From Planctomycetota bacterium (lineage in GTDB: Bacteria; Planctomycetota; PUPC01; JACPCR01), in assembly GCA_030740295.1 (NCBI GenBank), contig JASLXP010000514.1:1-6545 (forward strand): a stretch of DNA of 6,545 nt. The letters are read 5' to 3'. Below, piece after piece: positions 5,116 to 6,545 of this stretch. The first letter of the stretch is position 1; every line of letters starts with the position of its first letter. Position numbers and translations under genes: made by a program. The notes below the pieces were generated by a model that had not been told where the DNA came from, ran no database searches, and saw only the letters and a program-made list of their open reading frames with translations.

Positions 5116-6531
5116 CTAATCGCCGAGGATTGACACTGCCAGCAGCGAGATATCGTCGTGAAGGGGTGACTCGCCCCGCCAGTTGGAGAGGTCATTGAGC
5201 AGCATCTCTATCGCTTTGGAAACTTCCTCACCTGCAGATTTCAGTAACGAGCCCTCGAGCCTGTCCTCGCCAAAGAGCTCGCTCATATTTCGGGGCATTT
5301 CGATCAAGGCGTCTGAATAGGCCACCAGCCTGTCGCCGGGCTTCAACTGGATTTCCTCGTCGTCGTAGACCGCGCCTTCCTCCAGGCCCACGGGTAGTTC
5401 ATTGCCTTCCAGGCGCAGCGGTGATTGCGCATTCCTGAGAAGAATCGGGCTGGTGTGGCCGGCCAGAACGTATTTCAAGCTGAGCGTCGACGTATTCAGC
5501 AGTCCATAGAAAAGGGTGAAGTACAGCTCCGCTTCATCGGTCCAGGCGAAACGGCCGTTGAGCCTTTCAGCCACCTCGCCAGGTTGCAGGATGCGTGAGC
5601 CGGCCGCGGGTGATTCCTGAAGGACCGATGACCCGTCGGCGCTGGCCATAAACGACCTGCTGAGAGCGACAGACATCAGCGCGGCCGGAACGCCATGCCC
5701 TCCTACATCGAGCATGTAGAAACCGATATGGTTTTCATCGAGCCATCGAATGTTGAGGGTATCTCCGCCAAGTTTGCTGCCAGGTTCATGATACCAGGAG
5801 AACTCAATGCCAGGTGCGCGGGGGACTTCTGACGGCAGGAAGCCGCGTTGAATTTCTGCCGCGGCCTCCAAGTCTTTCCGGAGGACCGCGTTCAGGTTGG
5901 ACAGTTCGGTGTTAGCGGCTTCAAGTTTCGCAACCAGCCTGTCTTTTGTTGCGATGAGCTCATCTTTTGCGAGAGCCTTGGCTTCGGCGATCTGTGTCTC
6001 TGCCCTTGTGCGCTCTGACTCTTGCAGCATTGCACGTTCACGCGTGCGCAGGTTATTGATGGCGTTCAGATCCCTGTAGCCTCGAAGGGCCGAGACCACG
6101 GTCGAGATGAGCCTGACCGATGTCAGCTCCGTTTTGGATTTGTAGTCATTAATGTCGTAATCAATGAAAATCTGGTTCTCGGGCGCCGTGCCGGGCTGGC
6201 CGGTCCGCAAAATGATGCGTATGAAATATTGCTTCAGCTCATTACGAACATAATTGACGAACTGCAGGCCCGAATCCTGTTCTTCCATCACCACATCCAG
6301 CAGAATGAGCGCGATGCCCTCCTGGAGTTTCTCCCGTGCATCTTGCCCCGAATAGGCATCGATGAATTCGAGCGGCCGGCCCTCGAATTCAAGTGAGCTC
6401 AGTGCCATCCTGGTGACCTGGTGCACTTCAGGCTCATCATCAACGATCATGACTTTCCAGGGCAGGACAGAGCCAGAAACGGCCCCCCCCGATTCTGATT
6501 CCCATGTGATTACTTCGTCTTCGTGGGGCAT
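5116..6531 (-). CDS. Response regulator fused to SpoIIE/RsbU-type PP2C phosphatase
   Basis: This cytoplasmic signalling protein probably dephosphorylates an anti-anti-sigma (STAS) partner when its receiver is phosphorylated. The 471 residues contain: a receiver at about 25-150 with acidic pocket D31-D32-E33, phospho-acceptor D79 in LILLDVV, T110 and K131; a coiled-coil linker at about 160-225; and a SpoIIE domain at about 226-471 with EIQRGFLP (226-233), metal-binding D257 in LGGD, D275 in DVGGHG (usually DVSGHG), D407 in YSD and HDDISLL (458-464). The receiver's RTGQPGTAPEN and YDINDYKSKTEL are the form I associate with receivers preceding DUF3369, not the usual GADDYxxKP form. All catalytic Asp residues are present. 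The ATG at 6531 has no clear ribosome site and the frame stays open to base 6545, so the true start may be upstream, outside the window. Eight consecutive G (6483-6490 on the complement) lie in codons 14-17. The STAS and anti-sigma partners are not in the window. Confidence 0.93.
   Translation of the reverse strand: MPHEDEVITWESESGGAVSGSVLPWKVMIVDDEPEVHQVTRMALSSLEFEGRPLEFIDAYSGQDAREKLQEGIALILLDVVMEEQDSGLQFVNYVRNELKQYFIRIILRTGQPGTAPENQIFIDYDINDYKSKTELTSVRLISTVVSALRGYRDLNAINNLRTRERAMLQESERTRAETQIAEAKALAKDELIATKDRLVAKLEAANTELSNLNAVLRKDLEAAAEIQRGFLPSEVPRAPGIEFSWYHEPGSKLGGDTLNIRWLDENHIGFYMLDVGGHGVPAALMSVALSRSFMASADGSSVLQESPAAGSRILQPGEVAERLNGRFAWTDEAELYFTLFYGLLNTSTLSLKYVLAGHTSPILLRNAQSPLRLEGNELPVGLEEGAVYDDEEIQLKPGDRLVAYSDALIEMPRNMSELFGEDRLEGSLLKSAGEEVSKAIEMLLNDLSNWRGESPLHDDISLLAVSILGD
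6483..6490 (-). repeat. Homopolymeric G8 tract inside the regulator's 5' coding region
   Basis: Eight C on the plus strand give eight G in the coding strand, encoding the last base of Ser14, all of Gly15 and Gly16, and the first base of Ala17, just ahead of the receiver. Gain or loss of one base would abolish the protein. Tracts of this length can mediate phase variation in some bacteria and are also common sites of sequencing error; this copy is in frame. Confidence 0.6.
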
Positions 6532-6545
6532 TTCACTGGGCTCTG

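Overview
The window holds four protein-coding genes of a heterotrophic, glycan-degrading bacterium. The combination of a formylglycine-type sulfatase, a large secreted right-handed beta-helix protein, a ThuA-like protein and a fused receiver/SpoIIE phosphatase is typical of Planctomycetota, Verrucomicrobiota, Lentisphaerota and similar environmental lineages. The phylum is inferred from gene content only. No rRNA, tRNA, CRISPR array or transposase gene was seen.

Layout. Positions 1-1361 (+) carry a sulfatase that lacks only its extreme N-terminus, which lies off the left edge. It converges, across 79 bp, on a minus-strand gene at 1441-3690 for a 749-residue exported beta-helix protein with an unusual helical C-terminal tail. 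A 369-bp gap (3691-4059) follows. It holds a weak leader hairpin, a short plus-strand reading frame that looks like the tail of a lost gene (3795-3905), and a dense GC-rich palindromic element (3931-4043) that includes a possible plus-strand terminator. Next come a ThuA-like gene (4060-4992, minus, strong Shine-Dalgarno, no signal peptide) and a response regulator/PP2C phosphatase gene (5116-6531, minus), whose reading frame stays open to the right edge and contains a run of eight G near its start.

How the genes may work together. The sulfatase and the beta-helix protein would fit the breakdown of a sulfated polysaccharide: the sulfatase removes sulfate esters and the beta-helix protein binds or cleaves the chain. 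ThuA-like proteins often occur near sugar-metabolism genes in these phyla. The receiver/SpoIIE protein is probably a regulator of a partner-switching (anti-sigma/anti-anti-sigma) pathway; nothing in the window shows that it controls its neighbours. The beta-helix gene is clearly richer in GC in hand-counted rows than the flanking genes and sits next to what may be a truncated gene, so it may have arrived by insertion. The non-coding gap 3691-4059 is the most unusual part. No convincing wholly new multi-gene system is visible.
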